Positions 34,418 to 44,071 are shown, numbered from the stretch's first letter. The stretch is 64,000 nucleotides of DNA from Curtobacterium sp. MCBA15_008 (GCF_001865065.1 NZ_MJGN01000002.1:1-64000); one strand, 5' to 3'. The notes: generated by a model from the letters alone, not told the origin. Translations and numbers: made by a program.

Positions 34418-35116
34418 TCAGACCGCCGCGGCGAGCCCCGGGTACAGCGCCACCAGCGGCGCGCTCAGCCCGGCACGGACGTCGCGGCTGATCTGGTCGG
34501 CGAGGACCTCGTGCTCCCCGGCCTCGACCGCGTCCCAGATCGCGCCGACGATCACGGCCGGGTCGGCCTTCTCGACGTCGAGGTCGGTCGTCATCCCGGT
34601 GTCGGTGTACCCGAGGTGGGCGCCGACGACCTGCGTGCCCTGCGGCGCGAGCTCGAGCCGGAGCGAGTTCGTCAGCGACCAGAACGCGGCCTTCGACGCC
34701 GAGTAGCCGGCGCCGAGCGCGATCCAGCTCAGCACGGAGTGGATGTCGACCAGCGCGCCGCCGCGAAGCGATCCCGCGAACGCCTTGGCGACTCGGAGTG
34801 CACCGAAGACGTTGGTGGCGAAGACGCGCTCGACGTCCTCGACGCTGGTCTCGAGCAGCGGGGCGGACCCGCCGACGCCGGCGTTGTTCACGACGATGGT
34901 GACGTCGGACGCGGCGCGGGCTGCGGCCTCGACGCTCGTCTGGCTGGTGACGTCGAGGACGAGCGGCACGATGCGCTCGTCGTCCCAGGTGCGCGGGGAG
35001 CGGGCGGTCGCGTAGACCTTGGCGGCGCCGCGGTCGAGCGCCTGCTGGACGAACTCGGCGCCGAGGCCGCCGTTCGCTCCGGTGACGAGGACGATCGCGT
35101 TGGTGAGGTCGGTCAT
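34418..35116 (-). CDS. SDR family oxidoreductase
   Basis: 232 aa. Cofactor motif TGANGGLG (about 13-20), structural NNAGVGG (about 79-85) and catalytic Ser in DIHSVLSW with YSASK (about 146-150). Substrate unknown. ATG 35116 has a GGAG about 8 nt upstream, so unlike its neighbours it is leadered. Divergent from the HxlR regulator at 35201, which probably controls it in response to a reactive or aromatic compound, as for many HxlR-oxidoreductase pairs. Confidence 0.9.
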   Translation of the reverse strand: MTDLTNAIVLVTGANGGLGAEFVQQALDRGAAKVYATARSPRTWDDERIVPLVLDVTSQTSVEAAARAASDVTIVVNNAGVGGSAPLLETSVEDVERVFATNVFGALRVAKAFAGSLRGGALVDIHSVLSWIALGAGYSASKAAFWSLTNSLRLELAPQGTQVVGAHLGYTDTGMTTDLDVEKADPAVIVGAIWDAVEAGEHEVLADQISRDVRAGLSAPLVALYPGLAAAV

Positions 35117-35188
35117 GAGGGGCTCCAGTCGAGGAAGTTGGGTACGAAAAGTGAACCTAGCACGTTGTGTCCGGATTCCGAACCCAGG

Positions 35189-35194
35189 TAGGGT
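35189..35194 (+). promoter_or_regulatory. -10 box of the HxlR gene
   Basis: TAGGGT ends 6 nt before ATG 35201 within the 84-nt divergent gap. The AT-rich stretch GTACGAAAAGTGAACCTAG (about 35142-35160) is a likely place for the shared operator. Confidence 0.45.
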
Positions 35195-35200
35195 GATCCC

Positions 35201-35662
35201 ATGCTCGGCATCCTCGGCGGCGACGAGCGCTGCCCCATCGCACGGTCCCTCGACGTCCTCGGCGAGAAGTGGACGCTCATGATCGTCCGCGACGCCCTCG
35301 CCGGCTCGACGCGCTTCAGTCAGTTCCAGCAGAACCTCGGCACCCCGCGCGAGGTCCTCACGGCCCGCCTCGGCTCACTCGTCGAGGGCGGCGTGCTCGA
35401 GCGGACCTCCTACAAGCCGGACGGGGGTCGAGCGCGCGAGGAGTACGTCCTCACGGCGGCCGGCCGCGACCTCTCGCTCGTCCTCCTTGCCCTCGGCGGC
35501 TGGGCGGACCGTCACCGTCCGTCCGAGCGGACGACGGACCTCCGGTTCGTCGACGCGGAGACCGGCGACCCGGTCGAAGCAGCCGCGCTGACGCAGGGCA
35601 CGCACCAGCGCGTGCCGCTGGAGCGACTCACCGCGGTGACGGAGCGCGCGTCGGTCGCGTGA
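35201..35662 (+). CDS. HxlR family transcriptional regulator
   Basis: 153 aa. CPIARSLDVLGEKWTLMIVRDALAG is the HxlR signature: a conserved Cys (C13) followed by the winged HTH (about 14-100). RFSQFQQNLGTPREVLTARL is the recognition segment. The C-terminal tail is longer than usual (about 45 aa). The conserved Cys may allow redox or electrophile sensing as in HypR/YodB; this is family knowledge, not shown here. Divergent from the SDR gene. Confidence 0.9.
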   Translation: MLGILGGDERCPIARSLDVLGEKWTLMIVRDALAGSTRFSQFQQNLGTPREVLTARLGSLVEGGVLERTSYKPDGGRAREEYVLTAAGRDLSLVLLALGGWADRHRPSERTTDLRFVDAETGDPVEAAALTQGTHQRVPLERLTAVTERASVA

Positions 35663-35671
35663 CCGGCTGAC

Positions 35672-35713
35672 GGCCTGGAGGCACGGTGCGGGCCGGCACC
35701 GCGCCTCCCGGCC
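35672..35713. repeat. Dispersed palindromic element, GGCC-type arms
   Basis: Arms GGCCTGGAGGC and GCCTCCCGGCC (one mismatch), 42 bp. It lies between the convergent HxlR and alpha-galactosidase genes and could act as a bidirectional terminator. Confidence 0.85.
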
Positions 35714-35752
35714 CGCGAGTGGTCGCGACCAGGGCGACGCGCCCTGGCGGGG

Positions 35753-37291
35753 TCAGCGACCGAGCGACTCGCGCCCGATCCGCGCCTCGGCGACGGCCGG
35801 TCCGAAGTCGACCACGCGTCCGTCGACCTCGAAGCGGTACCGGGCCAGGCGACGGACCCGCGGCTCGCGTCCGAGGAAGTCCGCGAGTCCCGCGCGCTCC
35901 GCCGGCGCCAGCTGCTGGACCGGGTCCGACGTGGACCGGAACCCGCAGACCCGAGCGAGGTCCGCGAGCAGTGCGCGTTGGTCGGGAGCGAGGGTGTCGT
36001 CGCCGTCGTGGAAGGACACCACGTCCGGGTCGATGCGGTAGAGCGGGTTCATCCAGACGCGTTCCAGCGGGCCGACGAGCCCGTTGAGACCGCCCTCGTG
36101 GCTGGGGTCGGGCACGGTGGCGGCGCTCGCCCAGAACGAGGCGGTGTCCGGTCCGGCGCGCATCGCGTCGAGGACGCCGATCGACGGGAGCATCGGGGCG
36201 CCGCAGCCGAGCAGGTGCACGTCGGGGCCGACGACGTCGCGGACGAGCTGGATCGCGTCGCGGTAGACGGCTTCGCGGTCCCCGTCGCGGTGTCGGACGC
36301 CGCGCAGGGCGGCGGCCGACAGGAAGTCGAGCTTGCAGTACCGGAAGCCCCAGTCGACGACGGAACGGAACACGGCGGTCAGGTGGTCCCGCACCGCCGG
36401 CAGCGTGGTGTCGAGCGCCCAGTAGTGCGTGTCCCAGTTGTGCCCGGCGACGATCGGACCACCGCCGTCCTCACGCTGCACGAGCCAGTCCGGGTGCTCG
36501 CGGGCGGTTCGCGAGTCGGGCAGGCAGATGAACGGCGCGAGCCACAGGCCGGGTCGGGCGCCGCGTGCTGCGATGCGCTCCGCGATCGGGACGAGTCCGT
36601 CGGGGAACCGGTCGTTCGGGGTCCAGTCGCCGACCATCTCCTCCCACCCGTCGTCGACCTGGACGACGTCGAAGGGCAACGATCCGAGGGCGTCCACGGA
36701 CTGCTCGATCCGCTCGGCGTCGATGTCCTCGAAGAACGAGTACCAGCTGCACCAGACGGTCGAGACGGACCCGGCGTCCGCCGAGGTGCCGAAGTGCTCG
36801 GCGAGCTGCGCGGCGTAGGCGGCGAAGACGGCATCCTCGTCGCCGGTGCCGACGAACCACGGGCCGCCGGGGGTCTCGGTCCGGCCCCAGAGCGTGCCGG
36901 CGTCCGCGCCCGCACGTGGTACGCCGAGTCCGAGCGCGCCGAGGAGCACCACTCGGCCGTCGGCCAGGGCGACCGCGACGGCGCCGTTGCCCTCGTGCCG
37001 GTCGGGTGCGTCGTTCGCCGCGTCGTCGGCCGTGACGGTCCGGTCCGGGTCGCCGGAGATGCGCAGGGGTGCCTCGTCGATCGGCGTCCACCCCGTCGGC
37101 GACCACGAGGTCCAGCCGTGCCGGTGCACCTCGACGGCGTCCCCGCCGTGCGCGATCGTGATCGGGCCCGCGGGCAGGAGCCAGCCACCGGGCACCGGGA
37201 CCGCGGCCGGGTCGTCCGGCTCGCCGGCGGCGGGCAGTCGCACGGTCCGTCCGGTCCGGAGCGCCTGCGGGGTCACGTCGTCGTCCTGCAC
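35753..37291 (-). CDS. Alpha-galactosidase-like glycoside hydrolase, GH36
   Basis: 512 aa, shorter than many GH36 enzymes, with no signal peptide, so it acts on imported sugars in the cytoplasm. The catalytic nucleophile Asp is in YCKLDFL (D322) and the acid/base Asp is in MRAGPDT (D382). WCSWYSFFEDI and VVQVDDGWEE line the active site, as in alpha-galactosidases. GTG 37291 has CATACT (37299-37304, minus strand) 7 nt upstream. It is transcribed away from the GH4/ABC operon, behind the DeoR gene. Activity on alpha-galactosides or alpha-N-acetylgalactosaminides are both possible. Confidence 0.87.
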   Translation of the reverse strand: MQDDDVTPQALRTGRTVRLPAAGEPDDPAAVPVPGGWLLPAGPITIAHGGDAVEVHRHGWTSWSPTGWTPIDEAPLRISGDPDRTVTADDAANDAPDRHEGNGAVAVALADGRVVLLGALGLGVPRAGADAGTLWGRTETPGGPWFVGTGDEDAVFAAYAAQLAEHFGTSADAGSVSTVWCSWYSFFEDIDAERIEQSVDALGSLPFDVVQVDDGWEEMVGDWTPNDRFPDGLVPIAERIAARGARPGLWLAPFICLPDSRTAREHPDWLVQREDGGGPIVAGHNWDTHYWALDTTLPAVRDHLTAVFRSVVDWGFRYCKLDFLSAAALRGVRHRDGDREAVYRDAIQLVRDVVGPDVHLLGCGAPMLPSIGVLDAMRAGPDTASFWASAATVPDPSHEGGLNGLVGPLERVWMNPLYRIDPDVVSFHDGDDTLAPDQRALLADLARVCGFRSTSDPVQQLAPAERAGLADFLGREPRVRRLARYRFEVDGRVVDFGPAVAEARIGRESLGR

Positions 37292-37388
37292 GGTCGGCAG
37301 TATGCCGGTGGTGCCGGCGGCGTGACCAGGGGCCGACGGCAGGTGCGCAGTCGGTCTGCGCGATCCCGTGCGGCGGTCGTGCCGCGCG

Positions 37389-38228
37389 TCAGTTCGTCTC
37401 GTGCGCCCGGGTGCTGACGACGTGCACCCGGACGCCGAGGTCGGTGATCCGCTGGAGCTCCGCCGGGTCCGCTCCGTCGTCCGTGACGAGGTCGTGCACG
37501 CCGCGCATGCCGACCACGGGGGCGAGTGTGGTCCGGCCGATCTTCGACGAGTCCGCCACGACGATCGTCCGCTGGGCGTTGCGCACCATCGCCGCGTTCG
37601 TCCTGGCCTCGGTCTCGTCGTGCGTGGTCGCCCCGCCGACGGCGCTCACCCCGTCCATGCCGACGATGGCGGCACCGACGTTCATCGCCGCGAAGGCGTT
37701 CTCGGCCAGGACACCGACGAGCTCGAACGAGTGCGGGCGGATCGTGCCGCCGGTCATCACGACGCGCAGGTTCGGTCGGGCGCCGATCTCACTGGCGGTC
37801 GTGAGCGAGTTCGTCACGATGGTCAGGCCGTTCCGGAACACCAGGGAGCGTGCGACCGAGGCGGCCGTGGTACCGCCGCCGATCGCCACGGCCAAGGGCC
37901 CGTCGGGCAGGAGCGCGGCGGCGGCCCGACCGATGCGCTGCTTCACACCGGGTGCCTGTCCCTCGCGTAACCGGACGGGGATCTCGGACGTCGGCACCGC
38001 CATCCGCGCGCCGCCGTGCGTGCGCGCCAGCAGTCCCTGCTGTTCGAGGTCCGCCAGGTCACGACGGGCCGTGGCGGCGGAGACCCCGAGCGTGGCGACG
38101 AGGTCCTGCAGGGTGATCGCGCCCTGCTCGGTCAGCAGCTCGAGGATCGCGCGCATCCGACGGGACCGCTTGCCGGAGCCGGACGCCGGTGGCGTCGATG
38201 CCAGGGCGGATGTGCGGTCGTCGAACAT
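37389..38228 (-). CDS. DeoR/GlpR family sugar-responsive regulator
   Basis: 279 aa. An N-terminal tail of about 20 residues precedes the winged HTH, RMRAILELLTEQGAITLQDLVATLGVSAATARRDL (about 24-58). The C-terminal DeoR sensor domain holds IGGGTTAASVARSL, TNSLTTASEI and VVADSSKIGR, which bind sugar phosphates. ATG 38228 has TACGCT (38236-38241, minus strand) 7 nt upstream. Divergent from the GH4/ABC/SIS/kinase operon; probably represses it until a phosphorylated amino sugar or hexose accumulates. Confidence 0.92.
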   Translation of the reverse strand: MFDDRTSALASTPPASGSGKRSRRMRAILELLTEQGAITLQDLVATLGVSAATARRDLADLEQQGLLARTHGGARMAVPTSEIPVRLREGQAPGVKQRIGRAAAALLPDGPLAVAIGGGTTAASVARSLVFRNGLTIVTNSLTTASEIGARPNLRVVMTGGTIRPHSFELVGVLAENAFAAMNVGAAIVGMDGVSAVGGATTHDETEARTNAAMVRNAQRTIVVADSSKIGRTTLAPVVGMRGVHDLVTDDGADPAELQRITDLGVRVHVVSTRAHETN

Positions 38229-38256
38229 GAGAGCGAGCGTAGCGGTCAGTCGTTCT

Positions 38257-38269
38257 GATCGTTTCGATC
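38257..38269. promoter_or_regulatory. Candidate DeoR operator
   Basis: GATCG-TTT-CGATC inverted repeat in the 85-nt gap between the divergent DeoR and GH4 genes. It lies close to both starts. Binding is inferred from position. Confidence 0.45.
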
Positions 38270-38313
38270 GGAATGCTGGTCGGATCGCGCCGAAGGTTCC
38301 AGGATTCCTCACC

Positions 38314-39630
38314 ATGACCCGTGTTGCGTTCATCGGTGCCGGCAGCGTCGTCTTCACCCGACAGCTGCTGGCCGACCTCCTCGGCTACGAGGACCTGCCC
38401 ACGCTCGACCTCCGGCTCCACGACGTCGACGAGCGCCGCCTCGCCGTCGCCGAGGGCACCGCCCGTCAGGTGAGCGAGCGTCTCGGACGCCCGCTCACGG
38501 TGACGGCCACCACCGACCGGCGCCGTGCGCTCGCCGAAGTCGACTTCGTCGTCGACATGGTGCAGATCGGGGGCATCGAGGCCACCCGGCGCGACCTGGA
38601 GATCCCGGCTCGCCACGGCCTGCAGCAGACCATCGGCGACACGATCGGTGTCGGCGGGGTGTTCCGGGCCCTCCGCACGTTCCCGTTCCTGACCGGCCTG
38701 CTCGAGGACATGCGCGCCGTGGCCCCGGGCGCGATCCTGCTGAACTACACGAACCCGATGGCGATGAACGTCTGGTGGGCGAACGTCGTCGCACCCGAGA
38801 TCACGACGCTCGGCCTCTGCCACAGCGTCTACTGGACGGCGAACGACCTGGCCGAACTGCTCGGCCTGCGCGTCGAGGACACCCGGTTCCGGGCGGCCGG
38901 CGTCAACCACCAGGCGTGGCTGCTCGACTGGACGCACGAGGGCGAGGACCTCTACCCGCGGCTGCGGGAACGGATCCGGCAGGACCCCGAGCTGGAGCGC
39001 CGGGTGCGCGTCGAGGTGTTCCGTCGCGTCGGCGCCTACCCCACGGAGACCAGCGAGCACTCGTCCGAGTACCTGTCGTGGTTCCTGCGGTCGGCCGACC
39101 AGATCGAGCGCTTCCGGCTGCGCCCGCTCGAGTACGTCGGCATCTCGGAGGAGAACGTCGCGGAGTTCGAGGCGGCCGAACGCGCCCTGACGGACGGCGC
39201 CCCGCTCGAGCTCGAGCAAGGAGCTGCCGAGTACGCGCCGCAGGTGATCCACTCCCTCGTGACGGGCACCGAACGCGAGATCCACGCGAACGTCGTCAAC
39301 CACGGGCTCATCGACAACCTCCCCGACGGCTGCGTCGTCGAGGTCCCGACGACCGTCGGCGCCGGCGGGGTCACCCCGCAGCCGATGGGGTCGCTGCCGA
39401 CCGTCGCGGCGGCCCTGAACCGCTCGTACGTCTCGGTGAACGAGCTCACGATCCGAGCCGCACGGGAGGGCGACCCGCTGGCAGTCCGGCAGGCGGTCCT
39501 CGTGGACCCGAACGCGTCGTCCACGCTCACGCCCGCGCAGATCTGGGACCTCTGCAACGAGCTCGTCGCGGCGCACGGCGACCTGCTGCCGGAGCCGCTC
39601 CGCGTCCAGCTCGACCCGTCGGCGATCTGA
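38314..39630 (+). CDS. Alpha-galactosidase-like glycoside hydrolase, GH4 (MelA type)
   Basis: 438 aa NAD+- and metal-dependent glycosidase of family GH4. The Rossmann motif is FIGAGSVVFTRQLL (about 6-19), LNYTNPMAMN is the family loop, and metal/substrate ligands include C169-H170 in LCHSVYW and H199 in VNHQAW. These match alpha-galactosidase/6-phospho-alpha-glucosidase members. The CHS form favours alpha-galactosidase or alpha-glucuronidase-like specificity over 6-phospho enzymes. Cytoplasmic. First gene of an operon with an ABC importer, SIS enzyme and kinase. Confidence 0.9.
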   Translation: MTRVAFIGAGSVVFTRQLLADLLGYEDLPTLDLRLHDVDERRLAVAEGTARQVSERLGRPLTVTATTDRRRALAEVDFVVDMVQIGGIEATRRDLEIPARHGLQQTIGDTIGVGGVFRALRTFPFLTGLLEDMRAVAPGAILLNYTNPMAMNVWWANVVAPEITTLGLCHSVYWTANDLAELLGLRVEDTRFRAAGVNHQAWLLDWTHEGEDLYPRLRERIRQDPELERRVRVEVFRRVGAYPTETSEHSSEYLSWFLRSADQIERFRLRPLEYVGISEENVAEFEAAERALTDGAPLELEQGAAEYAPQVIHSLVTGTEREIHANVVNHGLIDNLPDGCVVEVPTTVGAGGVTPQPMGSLPTVAAALNRSYVSVNELTIRAAREGDPLAVRQAVLVDPNASSTLTPAQIWDLCNELVAAHGDLLPEPLRVQLDPSAI

Positions 39631-39670
39631 CCGTCCCACCGACCCGAACGCGATGACGAAGGAGTCCGCA

Positions 39671-41011
39671 GTGACAGGAACAGGAACCCGCCGCGCCCCG
39701 ATCGGCGGTCGACGGCGCGGGCGGTGGATCGCCGCGGCGGCCGTCCTCGCCGTGACCGCGTCGGCGCTCGCAGGCTGTGCCACGAAGGGCGCGACGACGC
39801 TCGACACCACGGCGCCCGTGCACCTCACGATGTGGTCGGGACAGAGCGACGAGGCCGAGAAGCTGCTGCAGGGCCTCGTCGACGAGTACGAGCGCGACCA
39901 CCCGAACGTGACGATCGACATGTCGCCGGGCGCGTCCTCGACGGACGAACTCCTGCAGAAGCTCGCGGCGTCCTTCGCCGGCAACGACTCGCCGGACATC
40001 TCGTACACGTTCGGGTCGTGGGCGAGCCAGCTCGAACGGTCCGACCGCACGCTCGACCTCCGCGACACCGTCGCCGAACCGGACGTGCACTGGGACGAGT
40101 TCACCGCCGCCGCCCGCGACACCGCCCAGCCGACGGGCGGGAAGGTCATCGGGTTCCCGGCGGTCGTCGACAACATCTCGCTGCTCTACAACACGAAGGT
40201 CTTCGACCGCGCCCACGTGGCGTACCCGACCGCCGACTGGACGTGGGCGGACTTCCGGAAGGCCGCGAAGCAGCTCACCGACAAGGAGAGCAACACGTTC
40301 GGCTACGGCTACTCGGTGTCCGGCAGCGAGGAGACCACGTGGCAGATGTGGCCGCACCTCTGGCAGGAGGGCGGGTCGATCCTGTCGAAGGACCGCAAGC
40401 GCGCCGCGTTCGACTCCCCGGCCGGCGTCCGGGCGCTCACCTTCCTGCGCGACATGGCCGTGCAGGACAAGAGCGTCTACCTCGACCAGACGGACACGAA
40501 GTTCGCGCAGCTGTTCGAGAGCGACCGGATCGGCATGATCACCTCCGGACCGTGGGAGCTCTCCGCGCTGAAGACCGCCGGCACGTCGTACGGCGTCGTC
40601 CAGCTGCCGGGGACCGACGGCGACCACCAGACGGTGTCCGGTCCCGACCTGTGGACCCTCTTCGACAACCACGACGTGAACCGCGCGTACTGGGCGACGG
40701 ACTTCACGAAGTGGCTGACCGCGCAGGAGCAGGACGAGCGCTTCAACGTCGCGGTGGGCAACCTGCCGTTGCGCTCGAGCGAGGCGACGAGCGAGGCGTT
40801 CCGGAAGCAGGCGAAGGCGCTCCCCGGACTCGACGTGATGCAGGCGAACTCCGCGAACGCGAAGCAGACCCGGCCGACCGTCCCCGGCTACAACGGCCTC
40901 TCCGAGGCGTTCGGCAACGCCGTCGCCCACGTCCTGCAGGGCGAGGGCGACCCGAAGACCGCACTGCGGCAGGCGAGCGTCGCCGCCGACAAGGCACTCC
41001 GCCAAGGCTAG
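39671..41011 (+). CDS. Sugar ABC transporter substrate-binding lipoprotein
   Basis: 446 aa, family 1 extracellular sugar-binding protein. The signal peptide has a basic n-region and lipobox ALAGC (Cys about 36). LTMWSGQSDEAEKL starts the mature fold. A longer frame starts at ATG 39653, but GAAGGAG (39657-39663) lies inside it and points to GTG 39671. 41 nt after GH4. Its partner permeases follow; no ATPase gene is in the locus, so a shared MsiK-type ATPase is expected. Confidence 0.92.
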   Translation: MTGTGTRRAPIGGRRRGRWIAAAAVLAVTASALAGCATKGATTLDTTAPVHLTMWSGQSDEAEKLLQGLVDEYERDHPNVTIDMSPGASSTDELLQKLAASFAGNDSPDISYTFGSWASQLERSDRTLDLRDTVAEPDVHWDEFTAAARDTAQPTGGKVIGFPAVVDNISLLYNTKVFDRAHVAYPTADWTWADFRKAAKQLTDKESNTFGYGYSVSGSEETTWQMWPHLWQEGGSILSKDRKRAAFDSPAGVRALTFLRDMAVQDKSVYLDQTDTKFAQLFESDRIGMITSGPWELSALKTAGTSYGVVQLPGTDGDHQTVSGPDLWTLFDNHDVNRAYWATDFTKWLTAQEQDERFNVAVGNLPLRSSEATSEAFRKQAKALPGLDVMQANSANAKQTRPTVPGYNGLSEAFGNAVAHVLQGEGDPKTALRQASVAADKALRQG

Positions 41012-41019
41012 GAGGACCC

Positions 41020-41976
41020 ATGACCACGTTCGCACTCCGCCCCACCGAACCCGCGAAGCGCCCGGACGACCCGGGGAAGACCCGCCGCCGTCGTCGGTCC
41101 GCCGCGGCCGTCCGCGAAGGGCTGGCCGGCTGGGGCTTCGTCGGTCCCGCGCTCCTGATCGTCCTCGGGCTCACCGTGTTCCCCGGCGTCTGGGCACTGA
41201 TCCTGTCGTTCCAGAGCTGGGACGGCTTCAGCCCGGCGACCTTCATCGGCGGGCAGAACTACGCCGACCTGGTGACCGACGACGGCGTCCGCGCCGCTGT
41301 CGTGCACACCGTGCTCTACACGGTGCTGTTCGTCCCCGCGTCGCTGCTCCTCGGACTGGCGCTCGCCGTCGCCCTGAACCGGCGCATCCGGTTCATCGGG
41401 TTGTACCGGACCGCGATCTTCGTGCCGTTCGTCGCGTCGGTGGCCGCCACGGGCATCCTGACCACGTACCTGTTCAGCCCGCAGTTCGGCATCGTGAACA
41501 ACGTGCTGCGGGTCCTGCACCTGCCGCAGCAGGGCTGGCTGGAGGACCGTGGCGAGGCGATGCTCGTGATCGTCATCATGTCGCTCTGGGGTCAGGCCGC
41601 GTTCACCACCGTCATCTACCTCGCGGCGCTGCAGGACGTCCCCGGCGACGTGATCGAGGCCGCCCGGATCGACGGCGCGAACGCGTGGCAGACGTTCTGG
41701 CGGGTGGTCTGGCCGCACCTCGGCCCGGTCACCGCGTTCGTCGCGATCTACCAGACCCTGCAGGCCGTGCAGCTCTTCGACCTGGTCTACGCCACCACGC
41801 GGGGCGGTCCCCTCGACGCCACGCAGACGATCGTCTACTACCTGTGGAAGACCGCGTTCCAGAACCTGCAGTTCGGGTACGGTTCGGCGATCGCCTACGG
41901 GATGTTCTTCGTCACCCTCGTCGCCACCGTCGTCGTCACCCTCGTGCAGCGCCGCGCGGGAAGGAGCTCGTTCTGA
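41020..41976 (+). CDS. Sugar ABC transporter permease (MalF type)
   Basis: 318 aa with six membrane helices after a basic N-terminal tail. The EAA loop is DVIEAARIDGANAWQTFWRVVWP (about 206-228), which docks to the ATPase. GGAGGACCC precedes ATG 41020 (GGAGG at 41011-41015). The stop overlaps the next permease (TGATG). Partner of the binding protein at 39671. Confidence 0.93.
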   Translation: MTTFALRPTEPAKRPDDPGKTRRRRRSAAAVREGLAGWGFVGPALLIVLGLTVFPGVWALILSFQSWDGFSPATFIGGQNYADLVTDDGVRAAVVHTVLYTVLFVPASLLLGLALAVALNRRIRFIGLYRTAIFVPFVASVAATGILTTYLFSPQFGIVNNVLRVLHLPQQGWLEDRGEAMLVIVIMSLWGQAAFTTVIYLAALQDVPGDVIEAARIDGANAWQTFWRVVWPHLGPVTAFVAIYQTLQAVQLFDLVYATTRGGPLDATQTIVYYLWKTAFQNLQFGYGSAIAYGMFFVTLVATVVVTLVQRRAGRSSF

Positions 41977-42878
41977 TGTCCACCGAGACCCAGGTCCTCG
42001 ACACCCCGTTGCGGCAGGACGTCTCGACGGCGTCCCGCTCGGACGGTGCCGTCCGTCGCCGGCGCCGCTGGCCGTTCAGCCCCTGGCACCTGCTCCTCCT
42101 GCCGGTGTCGCTGCTCTTCCTGCTGCCCTTCGTCGAGATGTTCCTGACGTCCGTGGAACCGGCGTCGGAGATCAACAAGTTCCCGCCGTCGTTCTTCCCG
42201 ACGCAGTTCACGCTCAGCGGCTACGCGCGGCTCTTCGCCGACTCGGACATCCTGCACTGGTTGCTCAACACCGTGATCGTGTCGTCGTCCGCGATCGTGT
42301 CGCACCTCGTGCTCTGCTCGCTCGCCGGGTACGGCTTCGCACGGCTGCGGTTCCCGGGCCGCACCTTCGGCTTCCTGGCGATCCTCGCGACGATCATGAT
42401 CCCGTCGCAGCTGCTGATGATCCCGACCTACGTGATGTTCGCGCGGCTGCACCTGGTCGACCACCTCGGCGCGGCGATCGTGCCGTGGCTGGCGTCCGCG
42501 TTCGGCATCTTCCTGATGCGCCAGTTCTTCCTGTCGCTGCCGGCGGAGCTCGAGGAAGCGGGGATGATCGACGGCTGCAACCGACTGCAGGTGTTCTTCC
42601 GCATCGTGCTGCCGCTGGCACGCCCGGCCCTGGCGACCCTGGCGATCTTCACCCTGCTCGGCTCGTGGAACGACCTGGTGTGGCCCCTGGTCGCGATCAA
42701 CAACGACCACGCCTTCACGCTGCAGCTCGGCCTCACCAACTTCCAGGGGTTCCGGCGGACGGACTGGTCGTTGCTCATGGCGGGGAACGTGGTCGCCACC
42801 CTCCCGCTCATCCTGCTGTTCCTGGTCGCCCAGAAGCAGTTCGTCGCGACCATGGCGTCGGCGGGCCTCAAGGGCTGA
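41976..42878 (+). CDS. Sugar ABC transporter permease (MalG type)
   Basis: 300 aa, six membrane helices. The EAA loop is ELEEAGMIDGCNRLQVFFRIVLPLARP (about 188-214). The N-terminal tail of about 30 residues is Ser/Arg-rich. Start overlaps the stop of the first permease, so they are made in equal amounts. The SIS gene follows after 44 nt. Confidence 0.93.
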   Translation: MSTETQVLDTPLRQDVSTASRSDGAVRRRRRWPFSPWHLLLLPVSLLFLLPFVEMFLTSVEPASEINKFPPSFFPTQFTLSGYARLFADSDILHWLLNTVIVSSSAIVSHLVLCSLAGYGFARLRFPGRTFGFLAILATIMIPSQLLMIPTYVMFARLHLVDHLGAAIVPWLASAFGIFLMRQFFLSLPAELEEAGMIDGCNRLQVFFRIVLPLARPALATLAIFTLLGSWNDLVWPLVAINNDHAFTLQLGLTNFQGFRRTDWSLLMAGNVVATLPLILLFLVAQKQFVATMASAGLKG

Positions 42879-42922
42879 CCGCCCGCGAGCCGAACCGCCC
42901 CGCCACCACCGAAAGGAAGACC

Positions 42923-44071
42923 GTGACCGCAGACGTCACCATCCCCACCAGCGCCACCCTCGGCGAGATCCACCAGCAACCGCAGGCGTGGCGGGACCTC
43001 GCCGTGCTCCTCGGCCGGGCGCGGGAGGACCTCGACGCCTTCCTGGGGCGGGCACTCGAGGACGCCCGCACCCGCGTGGTGTTCACCGGCGCGGGCACGT
43101 CGGCCTTCGTCGGACGCATCGCCGCCGAGTCGCTGCGCGGACGGACGGGTCGCCGCTTCGACGCCGTGTCGAGCACCGACCTCGTCGCGGCCCCGCGGAC
43201 GGTGCTCGCCGAGGACGTCCCCGTCCTCCTGGTGTCGTTCGCCCGGTCCGGCAACTCCCCGGAGAGCACCGCGGCGACGGAGCTCGTAGACGCCCTGGCT
43301 CCGGTCGCCCACCACCTGGTCGTCACGTGCGACCCGACCGGTGCGCTGGCGGTCGGGCACCGCGACCGCGCGGACTCGTTCGTGCTCGTGATGCCGCCGC
43401 AGACGAACGACACCGGATTCGCGATGACGTCGAGCTTCTCCAGCATGCTGCTCGCTGCCCTCGTGGCGTTCTCGCCGTCCGACGCCGCCGCGCTCGACCG
43501 GGTCGTCGCGTCGGGGGCGCGGGCACTCCGCGCCGAGGACGACCTGCACCGGATCCTCGACCGAGCACCCCGGCGGATGGTCTACCTGGGCGGCGGCGCG
43601 CTCGCCGGGCTCGCCGAGGAGTGCGCGCTGAAGACCCTCGAACTCACCGCCGGGGGCATCGCGGCGTTCCACGACACCCCGCTCGGGTTCCGGCACGGAC
43701 CGAAGGCGGTGCTCGACGACGAGACGGTCGTGGTCGTCCTCCGCTCGGCGGACCCGAGGGTGCGCCGGTACGACGACGACATCGTCCGCGAACTCCGTGC
43801 CGATCGGCCGGGCCAGGTGGTCGTGGTCGGCGCAGACGGCCTGCAGGACACCGCCGACGCCGAACTCGACCTCGCCTTCCCGGAGGCGGAGGGACTCGAC
43901 GACGGCCTGCGCGCCGTCGCACTCGTCGCCGTCGCGCAGCTCCTCGCGCTGCAGGCCTCGGTGCGGCTCGGCTGCACGCCGGACAACCCGTTCCCGGACG
44001 GCTCGGTGAACCGGGTCGTCCAGGGGGTCGTGATCCACCCGCTCGACGCCGTGCACGGAGCGCGGCCGTGA
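42923..44071 (+). CDS. SIS-domain sugar isomerase/deaminase (AgaS-like)
   Basis: 382 aa with two SIS domains. The first has FTGAGTSAFVGR (about 49-60) and VSFARSGNSPES (about 106-117); the second has VYLGGGALAGLAEECALKTLELTAG and PLGFRHGPKAVLDD (about 250-265). This is the layout of AgaS/GlmS-isomerase-like enzymes that deaminate galactosamine-6-phosphate to tagatose-6-phosphate or isomerise related sugars. AAAGGAAG precedes GTG 42923. Stop overlaps the kinase start (GTGA). Its presence points to an amino sugar, not plain galactose, as the operon's substrate. Confidence 0.88.
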   Translation: MTADVTIPTSATLGEIHQQPQAWRDLAVLLGRAREDLDAFLGRALEDARTRVVFTGAGTSAFVGRIAAESLRGRTGRRFDAVSSTDLVAAPRTVLAEDVPVLLVSFARSGNSPESTAATELVDALAPVAHHLVVTCDPTGALAVGHRDRADSFVLVMPPQTNDTGFAMTSSFSSMLLAALVAFSPSDAAALDRVVASGARALRAEDDLHRILDRAPRRMVYLGGGALAGLAEECALKTLELTAGGIAAFHDTPLGFRHGPKAVLDDETVVVVLRSADPRVRRYDDDIVRELRADRPGQVVVVGADGLQDTADAELDLAFPEAEGLDDGLRAVALVAVAQLLALQASVRLGCTPDNPFPDGSVNRVVQGVVIHPLDAVHGARP